Source: Burkholderiales bacterium
Lineage (GTDB): Bacteria; Pseudomonadota; Gammaproteobacteria; Burkholderiales; Burkholderiaceae_E
Assembly (NCBI GenBank): GCA_003577305.1
Contig: QEVL01000005.1
Location: 1 to 64,000 of the forward strand
DNA: 64,000 bases
Reading direction: 5' to 3'
The translations under genes were made by a program, and so were the position numbers. Position 1 is the first letter of the stretch; each line of letters begins with the position of its first letter. Below the pieces are notes generated by a model. It was not told where the DNA came from. It did not search any database and saw only the letters and a program-made list of their open reading frames with translations. Positions 29,833 to 39,757 of this stretch are shown in pieces.

Positions 29833-30648
29833 TCAGGCGCCGCCGAACTCGTCGCCCATTTCCACGCCGCGACGGTGCGCGGCGTCGATCGCGCGCCCTA
29901 CCAGCCCGCGCAGGTCGCCTGCCTCCATCACCGCCAGCGCGGCCGCGGTGGTGCCGCCGCGCGAGGTGACGCGCTCGCGCAGCGCGGCCGGCGGCTCGTC
30001 GGAGCGCAGCGCCAGTTGCGCCGCGCCGGCGAAGGTATTCAGCACCAGGTCGCGCGCCTGGCGTGCGTCCAGGCCCAGCCCGAGCGCCGCCTGCTGCATC
30101 GCCTCCATGAACAGGAAGACGTAGGCCGGCCCGCTGCCGCTGACTGCGGTGACCGCGTCGAGCAGCGACTCGTCGTCGACCCAGACCGTCGGCCCGACCG
30201 CGCCGAGCACCCGCTCGGCCGTCGCGCGGTCGGCCGCGCCGGTACCCGGCAGCGCGGCCAGCCCGGTCACCCCCATGCCGATCAGCGCCGGCGTGTTCGG
30301 CATCGCCCGTACGACCCGACGGTGCCCGCCCAGCCAGCGCGACAGGTCGCGCGCACGGATGCCGGCGGCGACGCTGACCACCAGCGCATCGCCCACCAGC
30401 GGCTGCAGCGGTGCGACCGCTTCGCGCATCTGCTGCGGCTTGACCGCGAGCACGACCAGATCGGCGCCGGCCAGCGCGGCGGCGCCGGCGTGCTCGAAGG
30501 TGGCGACGCCGAAGCGCGTGTGAAGCTGCTCGCGTTGCGCCGCGAGCGGCTCGACCATGCGGATCGCCGCTGGCGCCGTGCCGCGCGCGAGCAGGCCTCC
30601 GACCAGTGCGGCGGCCATGTTGCCGCCGCCGATGAATGCGATCTGCAT
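29833..30648 (-). CDS. proC: Pyrroline-5-carboxylate reductase
   Basis: A 271-residue enzyme for the last step of proline synthesis. The Rossmann motif is [17 protein letters not shown] at the N-terminus. AVKPQQM at about 86 and the signature [15 protein letters not shown] at about 158 are typical. Start MQIAFIG at 30648 has GGAG eight bases upstream; MEPEM four codons earlier is an alternative. proA lies 10 kb away on the same strand. Confidence 0.94.
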   Translation of the reverse strand: MQIAFIGGGNMAAALVGGLLARGTAPAAIRMVEPLAAQREQLHTRFGVATFEHAGAAALAGADLVVLAVKPQQMREAVAPLQPLVGDALVVSVAAGIRARDLSRWLGGHRRVVRAMPNTPALIGMGVTGLAALPGTGAADRATAERVLGAVGPTVWVDDESLLDAVTAVSGSGPAYVFLFMEAMQQAALGLGLDARQARDLVLNTFAGAAQLALRSDEPPAALRERVTSRGGTTAAALAVMEAGDLRGLVGRAIDAAHRRGVEMGDEFGGA

Positions 30649-30721
30649 CTCGGGCTCCATTGCAAAACCGGGAGGATCGGCGCTTTCGCGGCCCATGCGC
30701 AAGCGGCCGGCTCCGCTCACC

Positions 30722-32320
30722 TCACTTGTCGCGGCTGCTGCGTCGCCCGCGCGCCATGAACTGCGCCGGCCGCACGCCGAAGGCGAGCAGCGCCGTCAGG
30801 TAGACGAGCGCGCCGCCGCCGACCAGGGCGAGCACCAGCCCGATGCGCTCGAACGGCGCCGCGCGCAGCGCGATCCAGTCGAAGCGCGGCACGACGAACG
30901 CCAGTGCCGCGGCCAGCAGTGCGGCGGCGGCGATCGTCTGGGCGAGGAACTTCGGCCAGCCCGGCGACGGCCGCCAGATGCCGCGTCGGCGCAGGCCGCG
31001 CAGCAGCAGGCCGGCGTTGGCGAGTGCGCCCAGCGAGATCGATACCGCCAATCCCGCATGCGCCAGCCAGGGCACGGTGAGCAGGTTCAGCAACTGCGTC
31101 ACCGCCAGCACGAACAGCGCGATCTTCACCGGCGTGCGCACGTCCTGCTGCGCATAGAAGCCGGGCGCCAGCACCTTGACCGCGATCAGGCCGATCAGCC
31201 CGATCGCGTAGCCGCCGACTGCCCGCCGGGTCATCTCGACGTCGTGCGCGTCGAAGCGTCCGTAGTGGAACAGCAGCGCGGTCAGCGGTTCGGCCATCAG
31301 CGCCAGGCCGACCATGCACGGCAGCGCCAGCAGCACGCACAGCCGCAGGCCCCAGTCGAGCAGCTGGCTGTAGGCGCGATCGTCGCCTCGGCCGCGCGCG
31401 CTCGCCAGCGTGGGCAGCAGCACGGTGCCCAGCGCCACGCCGAGCAGGGCGGTGGGGAATTCCATCAGCCGGTCGCCGTAGGAGATCCAGGAGACGCTGC
31501 CCGGCGCCAGGCGCGATGCGATGTGCGTGTTGATCAGCAGGCTGATCTGCGCCACCGACACTGCCAGCGCCGCAGGCGCCATCAACTGCAGGATGCGGCG
31601 CGTGTGTTCGTCGGCCAGCGCCTGGCGCAGGTTCAGGCCGATGCGCGGCAGCATGCCGATGCGCCGCAGCGCCGGAATCTGGATCGCGAGCTGGGCGATG
31701 CCGCCCATCACCACGCCCGCGGCCAGTGCGTAGACGGGCGGGTCGAAGCGGCTCGCCAGGCCGACCGCGGCGCCGATGAAGCACAGGTTGAGCATCACCG
31801 GCGTGAAGGCGGGTACCGCGAAACGCTGCCAGGTGTTGAGGATGCCGGCCGACAGCGCGATCAGCGACGCGAACAGGATGTACGGAAACATCCAGCGGGT
31901 CATCACCACTGCCGCGTCGAACGCCTGCGGCTGTTCGCGAAGCCCCGAGGCGATCGCCCAGACCAGTGCGGGCGAGGCCGCGGCGCCGAGCAGCGATACC
32001 GCCACCAGTGCCCAGAACAGCGAGGTCGCCACGCGATCGACCAGCGTTCTCGTCTCGGCCAGCGCATCCTGCGGATCGGCGCCGCAGCGTGCTTCGGCCT
32101 GCGCGCGCGACTCGGCCAGGATCGGCACGAATGCCTGCGAGAAAGCGCCTTCGGCGAACAGGCGCCGCAGCAGGTTGGGCAACCGGAACGCTACGAAGAA
32201 AGCGTCGGTGAACGCCGATGCGCCGAAGATCGCGGCGGTGAGGTTCTCCCGCGCGAGGCCGGTGATCCGCGACAGCAGGGTCAGGCTGCTGACGGTGGCC
32301 GCCGCCCGAAGCAAGCTCAT
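30722..32320 (-). CDS. murJ: Lipid II flippase MurJ
   Basis: A 532-residue polytopic membrane protein of the MOP superfamily that moves lipid II across the inner membrane. About 14 hydrophobic segments are visible. The N-terminal [31 protein letters not shown] and [17 protein letters not shown] regions are MurJ signatures. The C-terminus is a short Arg/Ser-rich cytoplasmic tail. It is divergent from rpsT, the usual betaproteobacterial arrangement. Confidence 0.95.
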   Translation of the reverse strand: MSLLRAAATVSSLTLLSRITGLARENLTAAIFGASAFTDAFFVAFRLPNLLRRLFAEGAFSQAFVPILAESRAQAEARCGADPQDALAETRTLVDRVATSLFWALVAVSLLGAAASPALVWAIASGLREQPQAFDAAVVMTRWMFPYILFASLIALSAGILNTWQRFAVPAFTPVMLNLCFIGAAVGLASRFDPPVYALAAGVVMGGIAQLAIQIPALRRIGMLPRIGLNLRQALADEHTRRILQLMAPAALAVSVAQISLLINTHIASRLAPGSVSWISYGDRLMEFPTALLGVALGTVLLPTLASARGRGDDRAYSQLLDWGLRLCVLLALPCMVGLALMAEPLTALLFHYGRFDAHDVEMTRRAVGGYAIGLIGLIAVKVLAPGFYAQQDVRTPVKIALFVLAVTQLLNLLTVPWLAHAGLAVSISLGALANAGLLLRGLRRRGIWRPSPGWPKFLAQTIAAAALLAAALAFVVPRFDWIALRAAPFERIGLVLALVGGGALVYLTALLAFGVRPAQFMARGRRSSRDK

Positions 32321-32357
32321 GCGTGGCCGTGGCGCGGGCGCCAGCCGTTGTGCAGGC

Positions 32358-32387
32358 TTGTGGTGCTGACGCGAAATCGGTTATTAT
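32358..32387 (+). promoter_or_regulatory. Probable rpsT promoter
   Basis: TTGTGG (32358-32363) and TATTAT (32382-32387) are separated by 18 bases. This is the best sigma-70-like pair in the murJ-rpsT gap and predicts a start near 32394. The AT-rich core stands out from its surroundings. Confidence 0.55.
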
Positions 32388-32397
32388 TCAAGGCTTT

Positions 32398-32450
32398 CCG
32401 GAATATTTTCCGGGCCGCGATGACATGCCTGCACCGGCTGCCGGTGCAGG
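32398..32450 (+). promoter_or_regulatory. Structured rpsT leader with two hairpins
   Basis: The predicted rpsT leader contains a 6-bp stem (32398-32403 with 32408-32413) and a 10-bp perfect stem (32428-32437 with 32441-32450, loop CTG). The second is followed by TGGCCTTTTC, which resembles a weak terminator. The leader ends about 70 bases before the start codon. Attenuation or S20 autoregulation is possible but not shown. Confidence 0.55.
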
Positions 32451-32521
32451 TGGCCTTTTCAGCGCCTGCGCCGCAGGCGGGCATTCGCGGTGCCGGAGTT
32501 CGACCCGAGCGAGATTCTCTC

Positions 32522-32785
32522 ATGGCCAACATCGCTTCCGCCCGCAAGCGCGCCCGCCAGGCCGTCAAGCGCAACCTGCACAATTCGAGCCTGCGCTCGC
32601 GCCTGCGCACCGCGATCAAGTCGGTCCGCAAGGCCATCCTGGCCGGCGACAAGGAAGCGGCGACGAAGACGCTGCAGTCGGCGCAGAGCGTGATCGACAA
32701 GATCGCCGACAAGAAGATCGTTCACAAGAACGCGGCCTCGCGCCAGAAGAGCCGCCTCGCCGCGGCCATCAAGTCTATGAACTGA
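32522..32785 (+). CDS. rpsT: 30S ribosomal protein S20
   Basis: An 87-residue, very basic, all-helical ribosomal protein. [18 protein letters not shown] at the N-terminus and [19 protein letters not shown] at the C-terminus are typical. It is a single-gene unit divergent from murJ. Its stop overlaps the tail of the convergent YggS-type gene by 11 bases. Confidence 0.97.
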   Translation: MANIASARKRARQAVKRNLHNSSLRSRLRTAIKSVRKAILAGDKEAATKTLQSAQSVIDKIADKKIVHKNAASRQKSRLAAAIKSMN

Positions 32786-33578
32786 GCGATGAACTGAGTG
32801 GTCGGGCGCCGAACAGCGCGCTGCCCACCCGCACGATCGTCGCACCCTCCATCACCGCGGATTCCAGGTCCGCGGACATTCCCATCGAGAGCGTATCGAA
32901 GCCGCTCGCCGCGTCGGCAGCGAGCGCGTCGCGCACGCGCGCGTGAAGCTCGCGCAGCGCGGCGAAGCGCGCGCGTTGCAGGGCCGGGTCGTCGGTCGGC
33001 TCGGGGATCGCCATCAGTCCGCGCAGCCTCACCCGCGGTAGCGTCGCCACCGCCATGGCGAGCGCGACCGCATCGCCCGGGGCCACGCCGCTCTTGCTCG
33101 CCTCGCCCGACACGTTGACCTGCAGGCACAGGTTCAGCGCGGGCATCCCTGCCGGGCGTTGCCCGGAGAGCCGGTGCGCGATTTTCTCCCGGTCCAGCGA
33201 ATGGACCCAGTCGAAGTGCGCGGCGATCGCCCGCGTCTTGTTCGACTGGATCGGACCGATGAAGTGCCACTCGATCGGCCGTTCGATTGCCGGCCCTTCG
33301 TGGAGCGCCCGCCGCGCGGCGGGCGTCGACCCTGCGGCGGCGCTGGCCGACCGCTCGTCGCTGCATGCGGCGATCTTGTCCAGTGCCTCTTGCAGGTAGT
33401 TTTCGCCGAACGCACGCTGGCCAAGGGCCGCCAGCGCGAGCACGCTCGCAGCCGGAAAGGCCTTGCTGACCGCGAGCAGGCGCACCGAGTCGGCCGGCCG
33501 ACCGGCGGCTTCGCAGGCCTTCCGGATACGTTCGAGGACCTGCTCGTAGTTTTGGCGCAACGCGCGGTCGCCGTTCAT
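32775..33578 (-). CDS. YggS-family PLP homeostasis protein
   Basis: A 267-residue alanine-racemase-fold protein that binds PLP and buffers its free concentration. The PLP lysine is in LLAVSKAFP at about 38, GENYLQEA follows at about 60, and [15 protein letters not shown] at about 105 and [12 protein letters not shown] at about 230 are YggS signatures. It is longer than E. coli YggS (234) because of an insertion near residues 70-100. Next to pilT it occupies the familiar proteobacterial position. The last codons carry a short duplication discussed in the findings. Confidence 0.92.
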   Translation of the reverse strand: MNGDRALRQNYEQVLERIRKACEAAGRPADSVRLLAVSKAFPAASVLALAALGQRAFGENYLQEALDKIAACSDERSASAAAGSTPAARRALHEGPAIERPIEWHFIGPIQSNKTRAIAAHFDWVHSLDREKIAHRLSGQRPAGMPALNLCLQVNVSGEASKSGVAPGDAVALAMAVATLPRVRLRGLMAIPEPTDDPALQRARFAALRELHARVRDALAADAASGFDTLSMGMSADLESAVMEGATIVRVGSALFGARPLSSSLSS

Positions 33579-33695
33579 CGCGGAAATTGCCGTTTCGCCC
33601 CGCCAGGGGTGCCGGGGAGTGCCCTGGTTCCGAAGATAGCAGGAATGAGAAAAGGCGCCGGCTCCGCGGCGCCGCAGCCGACAGAGGATTGCGCG

Positions 33696-34739
33696 ATGGA
33701 CATTGCCGAACTGCTGGCGTTCGCGGTCAAGAACAAGGCCTCCGACCTGCACCTGTCAGCGGGACTGCCGCCGATGATCAGGGTGCACGGTGACGTGCGC
33801 CGGATCAACCTGCCGCCGATGGAACACAAGGATGTCCACGGCATGATCTACGACATCATGAACGACTCGCAGAGGAAGGAGTACGAGGAAAGCCTCGAGT
33901 GCGACTTCTCCTTCGCGATTCCCGGCCTGGCGCGCTTCCGCGTCAACGCATTCGTGCAGCAGCGTGGCGCCGGTGCGGTGATGCGCACGATTCCGTCGAA
34001 GATCCTGACGCTCGAGGAACTGAACACGCCGAAGATCTTCTCGGAGATCGCGATGACGCCGCGCGGCCTGGTCCTCGTCACCGGCCCGACCGGCTCCGGG
34101 AAGTCGACGACGCTCGCCGCGATGATCAACCACGTCAACGAGAACCTCTACGGCCACATCCTCACGGTCGAGGATCCGATCGAATTCGTGCACGAATCGA
34201 AGCGCTGCCTGGTCAACCAGCGCGAGGTCGGTCCGATGACGCTGTCGTTCAACAACGCGCTGCGCTCGGCGCTTCGCGAGGATCCCGACATCATCCTGGT
34301 GGGCGAACTGCGCGACCTGGAGACGATCCGGCTGGCGCTCACCGCGGCCGAGACCGGTCACCTGGTGTTCGGCACCTTGCACACCTCGTCGGCGGCCAAG
34401 ACGATCGACCGCGTCATCGACGTGTTTCCCGCGGCCGAGAAGGACATGGTGCGCGCGATGCTGTCGGAATCGCTGCGCGCGGTGATCTCGCAGACGCTGC
34501 TGAAGACCAAGGACGGCAACGGCCGGATCGCGGCCCACGAGATCATGATCGGCACCCCGGCGATTCGCAACCTGATCCGCGAAGCGAAAGTCGCCCAGAT
34601 GAACTCGGCGATCCAGACCGGAGCGTCGATGGGCATGCAGACGCTGGACCAGTGCCTGACCGACCTGGTGCGCAGGAACCAGATCTCGATGTCCGAAGCC
34701 CGCGCCGTCGCCGCGGTGAAGGAGAATTTCCCGGGCTGA
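33696..34739 (+). CDS. pilT: Type IV pilus retraction ATPase PilT
   Basis: A 347-residue hexameric ATPase that powers pilus retraction and twitching motility. Walker A GPTGSGKSTT is at 130-139. The Asp box lies around TVEDPIEFVH, Walker B is DPDIILVGELRD, and the His box is ETGHLVFGTLHT. The C-terminal AIRNLIRE motif is diagnostic of PilT. ATG at 33696 has an AGAGGA site. pilU follows after 61 bp. Pilus structural genes are not in the window. Confidence 0.96.
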   Translation: MDIAELLAFAVKNKASDLHLSAGLPPMIRVHGDVRRINLPPMEHKDVHGMIYDIMNDSQRKEYEESLECDFSFAIPGLARFRVNAFVQQRGAGAVMRTIPSKILTLEELNTPKIFSEIAMTPRGLVLVTGPTGSGKSTTLAAMINHVNENLYGHILTVEDPIEFVHESKRCLVNQREVGPMTLSFNNALRSALREDPDIILVGELRDLETIRLALTAAETGHLVFGTLHTSSAAKTIDRVIDVFPAAEKDMVRAMLSESLRAVISQTLLKTKDGNGRIAAHEIMIGTPAIRNLIREAKVAQMNSAIQTGASMGMQTLDQCLTDLVRRNQISMSEARAVAAVKENFPG

Positions 34740-34800
34740 CCCGGGAAGTCTTTCCGCGCCACGCTATTCGAAGGCCGAACGACACGACAGGAAGGACCGG

Positions 34801-35934
34801 ATGGAACGCGAACAAGCCTCCAAGTTCCTGCACGACCTGCTGCGCCTGATGATCGCGCGCAACGGCTCCGACCTCTTCCTGACGGCGGAGTTCCCGCCGG
34901 CATTCAAGATCGACGGGAAGGTGCAGCCGGTGTCGACCGCGCCGCTCACCCCGCAGCACACGGTGGAACTCGCGCGGGCACTGATGAACGACAGGCAGGC
35001 GGCCGAGTTCGAGGCGCACAAGGAAGTGAACTTCGCGATCAGCCCGGCCGGGATCGGCAGGTTCCGGGTGAACGCGTTCATGCAGCAGAACCGGGTCGGC
35101 ATCGTGCTGCGGACGATCAACACCGAGATTCCCACCTTCGAGCAATTGCAGCTGCCGCCGGTGCTCAAGGAACTTGCGCTCACCAAGCGCGGCATGATCA
35201 TCGTCGTCGGCGCGACCGGATCGGGCAAGTCGAACACGCTGGCGGCCGTCGTCGGCCACCGCAACGAGATGTCGCACGGCCACATCGTGACGATCGAGGA
35301 TCCGGTGGAGTTCGTGCATCCGCACCGCAACTGCATCGTCACGCACCGCGAGGTGGGCGTGGACACCGAGAGCTGGGAGGTGGCCCTGAAGAACACGCTG
35401 CGCCAGGCGCCCGACGTGATCATGATCGGCGAGATCCGCGACCGCGAGACGATGGAGCACGCCGTCGCGTTCGCCGAGACCGGTCACCTGTGCCTGGCGA
35501 CGCTGCACTCGAACAGCGCCAACCAGGCGCTCGACCGGATCATCAACTTCTTTCCCGAGGAACGGCGCGCGCAACTGCTGATGGACCTGTCGCTGAACCT
35601 GAAGTCGATCGTCTCGCAGCGGCTGATTCCGATGGCCGCCGGCAAGGGCAGGGTGCCTGCGGTGGAGATCCTGCTGAACTCCCCGCTGATCGCCGACCTG
35701 ATCTTCAAGGGCGAGGTCGGCGCGATCAAGGAAGTGATGAAGAAGAGCCGGGAACTCGGGATGCAGACCTTCGACCAGGCGCTGTTCGACCTCTTCGAGG
35801 ACGGACGGATCAGCTACGAGGATGCGCTGCGCAACGCGGATTCGGTGAACGACCTGAGGCTGAACATCAAGCTGAACAGCAAGCGCTCGGAGCGCGACCT
35901 CACCCGCGGGCTCGAGCACCTCGACATCGTGTAG
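34801..35934 (+). CDS. pilU: PilT paralogue, retraction ATPase PilU
   Basis: A 377-residue second retraction ATPase, an accessory to PilT. Walker A GATGSGKSNT is at about 138-147, then TIEDPVEFVH, Walker B DVIMIGEIRD, and ETGHLCLATLHSNSANQALD. It lacks the PilT AIRNLIRE sequence (here NSPLIADLIFKGE) and has the longer C-terminus typical of PilU. The pilT-pilU order is conserved. Confidence 0.95.
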   Translation: MEREQASKFLHDLLRLMIARNGSDLFLTAEFPPAFKIDGKVQPVSTAPLTPQHTVELARALMNDRQAAEFEAHKEVNFAISPAGIGRFRVNAFMQQNRVGIVLRTINTEIPTFEQLQLPPVLKELALTKRGMIIVVGATGSGKSNTLAAVVGHRNEMSHGHIVTIEDPVEFVHPHRNCIVTHREVGVDTESWEVALKNTLRQAPDVIMIGEIRDRETMEHAVAFAETGHLCLATLHSNSANQALDRIINFFPEERRAQLLMDLSLNLKSIVSQRLIPMAAGKGRVPAVEILLNSPLIADLIFKGEVGAIKEVMKKSRELGMQTFDQALFDLFEDGRISYEDALRNADSVNDLRLNIKLNSKRSERDLTRGLEHLDIV

Positions 35935-35968
35935 GGGGCCGGCGACGGCGCACGGCCCGTCCGCGTTC

Positions 35969-36190
35969 TCAGTCCTTGTGCCGGAAGCTGATCCGGCCCT
36001 TCGTCATGTCGTACGGCGACAGTTCCATCCGCACGCGGTCACCGGGCAGCACGCGGATGCGGTGCTTCTTCATCTTGCCGGACGCGTAGGCGGAGACTTC
36101 GACACCGTTGCTGAGCGTCACGCGAAAGCGCGTGTCGGGCAGGACTTCGGCGACGATGCCTTCCATTTCGATCAGTTCTTCCTTGGCCAT
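35969..36190 (-). CDS. infA: Translation initiation factor IF-1 (second-copy type)
   Basis: A 73-residue S1/OB-fold protein that blocks the A site during initiation. [40 protein letters not shown] and [16 protein letters not shown] fit IF-1. The ATG at 36190 has a GGAGG site. The AYASGKM and FRHKD features match the extra IF-1 found outside ribosomal operons in betaproteobacteria; the canonical copy would be in the secY region, outside this window. Confidence 0.92.
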   Translation of the reverse strand: MAKEELIEMEGIVAEVLPDTRFRVTLSNGVEVSAYASGKMKKHRIRVLPGDRVRMELSPYDMTKGRISFRHKD

Positions 36191-36417
36191 GGTGGCCTCC
36201 TGGTTCGCGTGGGCGCGCGCGGCCCGCACGATGCCGTCCGAACGGGCAGCGGGCCGACGTTGTCGCAGGGGTTGCGCCGTTCGCTCCGGTGACGATCGGC
36301 GATGCGGGGAAATGTTTCCTGCAACGTGCGATTATACTCGGTATCGGTCGCGCGGGCCTCGGGGCAGTCGGGGTTCGCGCATCGGTTTCAATCGTCTCGT
36401 CAGGGCAGATCTCTCGC

Positions 36418-37554
36418 ATGCCTGCTTCGGGCCCCGGCGGCCGGCCGGCTTGCCGTTTCGCGCGGCTGGCGGTTGCCTTCGTGCTGCTCGCGCCGACCGC
36501 GTGGGCCGACACTCTCACGCTGCACAACGGAGACCGCCTCACCGGGCGCGTGTTGCACATGTCGCCGTCGACGCTCGTCTTCGAGACCACCTGGGCCGGC
36601 GAACTGCGCATTCCCCGCTACGAGGTGCGCGCGATCGAGACCGACAAGCCGGTGGGCGTGCTGCGCGAGGGTTCGGGCCGGACCGAGTCGATGACGCTCG
36701 TACCGGCCGCGTCAGGCCAGGTCAGGCTCGTTCCGGAAGCGCCGGTACAGGCCGCGGCCGGCGACGGCGAACCGAGCCGGCAAACTGGCGCACAGGCGCC
36801 TGACGGTTCGGGCCTGGCCGCACCGCCGGCCCCGCCCGCGGTGACGGTGCCGCTGGCGCGAGTGCGCTACCTGAACCCGAAACCCGAGGAGAGCGGCGAA
36901 GGGGTTTCCCGCGAAGGACGCATCACGGTCTCCGCAACCCTGGTGCGCGGCAACAGCACGGGCGAGCGGGCTTATGCCGAGGGCGACTTCGAGACGCGTG
37001 CACTCGACTGGCGCTACGCGTTGAACGCAAAGCTGAACCGCGAGCGCGGCGACGAGGTCACGACCGCCTCGAACTGGCTGGTGGGCGGGAACTTCGACCG
37101 CTTCCTCGACGAGCGTCGCTTCGGCTACCTGCGTGGCTCGATCGAGCGCGATCGCTTTCGCGACATCGCCACCCGGGCGACTGCCGGCGCCGGGCTCGGC
37201 GTGCAACTGATCCAGACCGCGCGCGCAAAGCTGGCGCTGCGCGGCGGCCTCGATGCGATCGGGGTACGGCGCATCGCGCGGCCGGACGAGTCGTGGCCGG
37301 CACTGGGATGGGGCGTGAATTCCGGTTACCGGCTCGACACCTTGCCGGTCGTGCTGTTTCACGACCAGCAGGGCTTCATGAGTCTCGACGATCCTTCCCA
37401 GGTCACGCTGCGCAGCAGGAGCGGGCTGCGCGTGCCCTTCGCCTCGGGGCTCACTGCCTCGCTCCAGTTCAATTTCGACTGGGACAGCGAGCCCGCGCCC
37501 GGACGTCGCAGCGGTGACTCGACCTGGCTGGTGGGGCTCGGCTATGCCTGGTGA
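36418..37554 (+). CDS. DUF481-family outer membrane protein
   Basis: A 378-residue exported protein. A signal peptide ends near PTAWA-DT (about 31), followed by a small SH3-like segment (LTLHNGDRLTGRVLHMSPSTLVFETTWAGE), a Pro/Ala-rich linker (about 95-145), and a C-terminal DUF481 domain (about 165-378). That domain shows beta-barrel-like alternation and ends in W, as many outer-membrane barrels do. The overlapping downstream lipoprotein gene suggests a two-gene envelope unit. Function is unknown. Confidence 0.8.
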   Translation: MPASGPGGRPACRFARLAVAFVLLAPTAWADTLTLHNGDRLTGRVLHMSPSTLVFETTWAGELRIPRYEVRAIETDKPVGVLREGSGRTESMTLVPAASGQVRLVPEAPVQAAAGDGEPSRQTGAQAPDGSGLAAPPAPPAVTVPLARVRYLNPKPEESGEGVSREGRITVSATLVRGNSTGERAYAEGDFETRALDWRYALNAKLNRERGDEVTTASNWLVGGNFDRFLDERRFGYLRGSIERDRFRDIATRATAGAGLGVQLIQTARAKLALRGGLDAIGVRRIARPDESWPALGWGVNSGYRLDTLPVVLFHDQQGFMSLDDPSQVTLRSRSGLRVPFASGLTASLQFNFDWDSEPAPGRRSGDSTWLVGLGYAW

Positions 37555-38431
37555 ACACGACCCGCGGCGCGCGGCCGGTGCGCTGGCTGCATGCCTGCTC
37601 GCAACGCTGCTGGTCACGGCATGCGCGCAATCGCCTGCGCTGCCGCAGCGAGGGCAGCAGCCGGCCGCCGCCGGGCGCCACGCTGCCGTGCCGGCGCACG
37701 ATGCGGCCGCGGCGCTGGCGATGGCTGCGCCGCAGATCGACGAGGCCGCGGCCCGCGCGGTCTACGCCGGCGCGAGAACCTATTCGGGGACGCTGCTGTG
37801 CGCCGGCTGCGCGCCGCGCAGGCTGACGCTGACCGTCTTTCGCGACGGCACCTTCCGCATGCTCGAAGTGCTCGAGGAAGGCGCGGGGATGCGCGTCGTG
37901 CACGACATCGGACGCTGGAGCGCGTCGGCCGATGCTCCCGACACGATCGCGCTGCACGGCGACACGGCCGCAGCGCGACTGCTGCGTCGGGTCGCGCCCG
38001 ACGGCCTTGCGATCGTCGACAACGAGGGGCGCGAGATTCGCGGCCTGGGCAACGCCGCGCTCGCGCGCGCGCCGCAGATCGATCCGCTGTCCGGGCCGGT
38101 GCGGCTGGCCGGAAGCTACCTGCACGAGAACGGGCGGCCGGTGTTCGTCGATTGCCTGACCGGGCGTCGCCTGCCGGTCGTCGAGGCGCCACCCGCCAGC
38201 GGCGCCGCACAGGCGCTGCGCCTGCTCGCCGCCGCACGTGCGGCGCTCGATGACGCGCAGCGGGCGGTCGGTGACAGTCCAGGCGATCCGGTCTTCGCGA
38301 TCGTGCGTGGCTATCTGGTGCCGCAGTTGGAGTCGTCGGGCGAACCGGGCGGGGAGGCGCTGGTGATCGCGGCGTTCGAGCGGGCGATGCGTACCGGCCG
38401 CTGCGAGGACGTCGTGCGCAGGGCCCCGTGA
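37544..38431 (+). CDS. Lipoprotein with NlpE N-terminal-like domain
   Basis: A 295-residue lipoprotein with lipobox LLVTAC, modified Cys at 27. Residues about 78-165 resemble the NlpE N-terminal domain, including TYSGTLLCAGCAPRRLTLTVFRDGTF with its CxxC pair, and the strand pattern continues through IGRWSASADAPDTIALHG. The rest (about 190-295) is not recognised. NlpE proteins sense envelope or copper stress through Cpx, but no cpx genes are here. The start at 37544 overlaps the DUF481 gene by 11 bases. Confidence 0.72.
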   Translation: MPGEHDPRRAAGALAACLLATLLVTACAQSPALPQRGQQPAAAGRHAAVPAHDAAAALAMAAPQIDEAAARAVYAGARTYSGTLLCAGCAPRRLTLTVFRDGTFRMLEVLEEGAGMRVVHDIGRWSASADAPDTIALHGDTAAARLLRRVAPDGLAIVDNEGREIRGLGNAALARAPQIDPLSGPVRLAGSYLHENGRPVFVDCLTGRRLPVVEAPPASGAAQALRLLAAARAALDDAQRAVGDSPGDPVFAIVRGYLVPQLESSGEPGGEALVIAAFERAMRTGRCEDVVRRAP

Positions 38432-38507
38432 GCACCGGCCTGCGCCTGCACGCGTCCGCGGGCCCGGGCGCGGCCGCGATGCTCGTGGCGGTGCCCCGGG
38501 TCCGGCT

Positions 38508-39752
38508 TCAGCGCCGGGCGAAGACCTCGAATCCGAACAGCCGGCATTCGATCGCGCCGTTGTACAGCGGCGTGCGCCGACGCTCCTTCATGCCCAGTTG
38601 ACCGGGGAGCCCTTGGTCGCTGCTGAGCAGCCACACCTGCCAGCCGGCGAATCGCTCGCGCAGCGTCGTGCCGAATGCCCTCATCGCGCGCTCGTGGCGC
38701 TCTGCGTCGCGCCTTGCGCCGGGTGACGGGCCGGTCGCGCCGAGCGCTTCGATGCGCTCGCCGTAAGGCGGATTGGCCACGATGAAGCCGGGCAGGTCGA
38801 ACGGCGGGCGCGCCGCGGCGGCGTCGCCGACGCGGGCGTCGATGGCTCGCGCCGGCAGTCCGGCACGCTCGAAATTGCGCAGGGACTGCTCGATTGCGTG
38901 CCGATCGATGTCGGAAGCGGCGAGGCGGGGAGGCGCCGTGCCGCGGTGCGCCGCCGCCTGAGCGCGGCGGATTGCCTCGGCGCGCAGCGATGCCCACAGC
39001 GGTTCGTCGTGGTCGAGCAGTCTCTCCAGCGCGAACGGGCGTTGCAGGCCGGGCGCGATATCGAATGCGAGTTGCGCAGCCTCGATCACGATGGTTCCGG
39101 AACCGCAGAACGGGTCGTACAGCGGCGTCCCCGGCGTCCAGCCCGACAGCGCGAGCAGGCCGGCCGCGAGGTTCTCCTTGAGCGGCGCCCGGCCCTTGTC
39201 GTCGCGCCCCGAGCGCCAGCCGCGCTTGAACAGCGGCTCGCCGCTCAGGTCGAGATAGAGCGTCGCCTGCCGATCCTCCAGGTGCGCGAACACGCGCGCG
39301 TCGGGTGCGCGCGTGTCGATCGACGGGCGCGCGCCGGTGCGCTCGCGAAGCCGGTCGACGATCCCGTCCTTCACCCGCAGCGTCGCGTAGTTCAGGCTGC
39401 GCAGCGGCGAACGCACCGCGCTCAGATCGACGCGCAGCGAGTGGCGCGCGTCGAAGAAGCGCTCCCATTGGACGCCGAGCGCCAGGCGGTACAGGTCGTC
39501 GTCGTCGCGGTAGCGCCGCTGCGCGACCTGCCGCAGCACCCGGCTGGCGAGCCGCGACCACAGGTTCGCACGGTAGGCGACCGCGCGCTCGCCGCCGAAC
39601 AGCACGCCGCCGGCCAGCGTGCGGCAGTCGCTCGCTCCAAGGCCGGCGAGCTCGGCGGCGAGCGCGCCTTCGAGGCCGCGCGGGCAGGCCGCGAACATCC
39701 CGGGCGTGGCGGGCGTTTCCGCCATCGGCGCCGGCGCGTGCGCGCGCGCCAT
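38508..39752 (-). CDS. THUMP-domain RNA methyltransferase (RlmL N-terminal-like)
   Basis: A 414-residue class I SAM-dependent methyltransferase. An N-terminal THUMP-like RNA-binding region covers about 20-185, and a catalytic domain follows. Motif I is YDPFCGSGTIVIEAA and motif IV is IVANPPYGERI, the NPPY type used for N-methylation. The match is to the m2G2445 half of RlmL, without the RlmK half found in E. coli. MARAHAP at 39752 is taken as start; MAETPAT at 39725 is possible. It follows the HemJ-like gene after five bases. Confidence 0.84.
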   Translation of the reverse strand: MARAHAPAPMAETPATPGMFAACPRGLEGALAAELAGLGASDCRTLAGGVLFGGERAVAYRANLWSRLASRVLRQVAQRRYRDDDDLYRLALGVQWERFFDARHSLRVDLSAVRSPLRSLNYATLRVKDGIVDRLRERTGARPSIDTRAPDARVFAHLEDRQATLYLDLSGEPLFKRGWRSGRDDKGRAPLKENLAAGLLALSGWTPGTPLYDPFCGSGTIVIEAAQLAFDIAPGLQRPFALERLLDHDEPLWASLRAEAIRRAQAAAHRGTAPPRLAASDIDRHAIEQSLRNFERAGLPARAIDARVGDAAAARPPFDLPGFIVANPPYGERIEALGATGPSPGARRDAERHERAMRAFGTTLRERFAGWQVWLLSSDQGLPGQLGMKERRRTPLYNGAIECRLFGFEVFARR

Positions 39753-39757
39753 CACGC

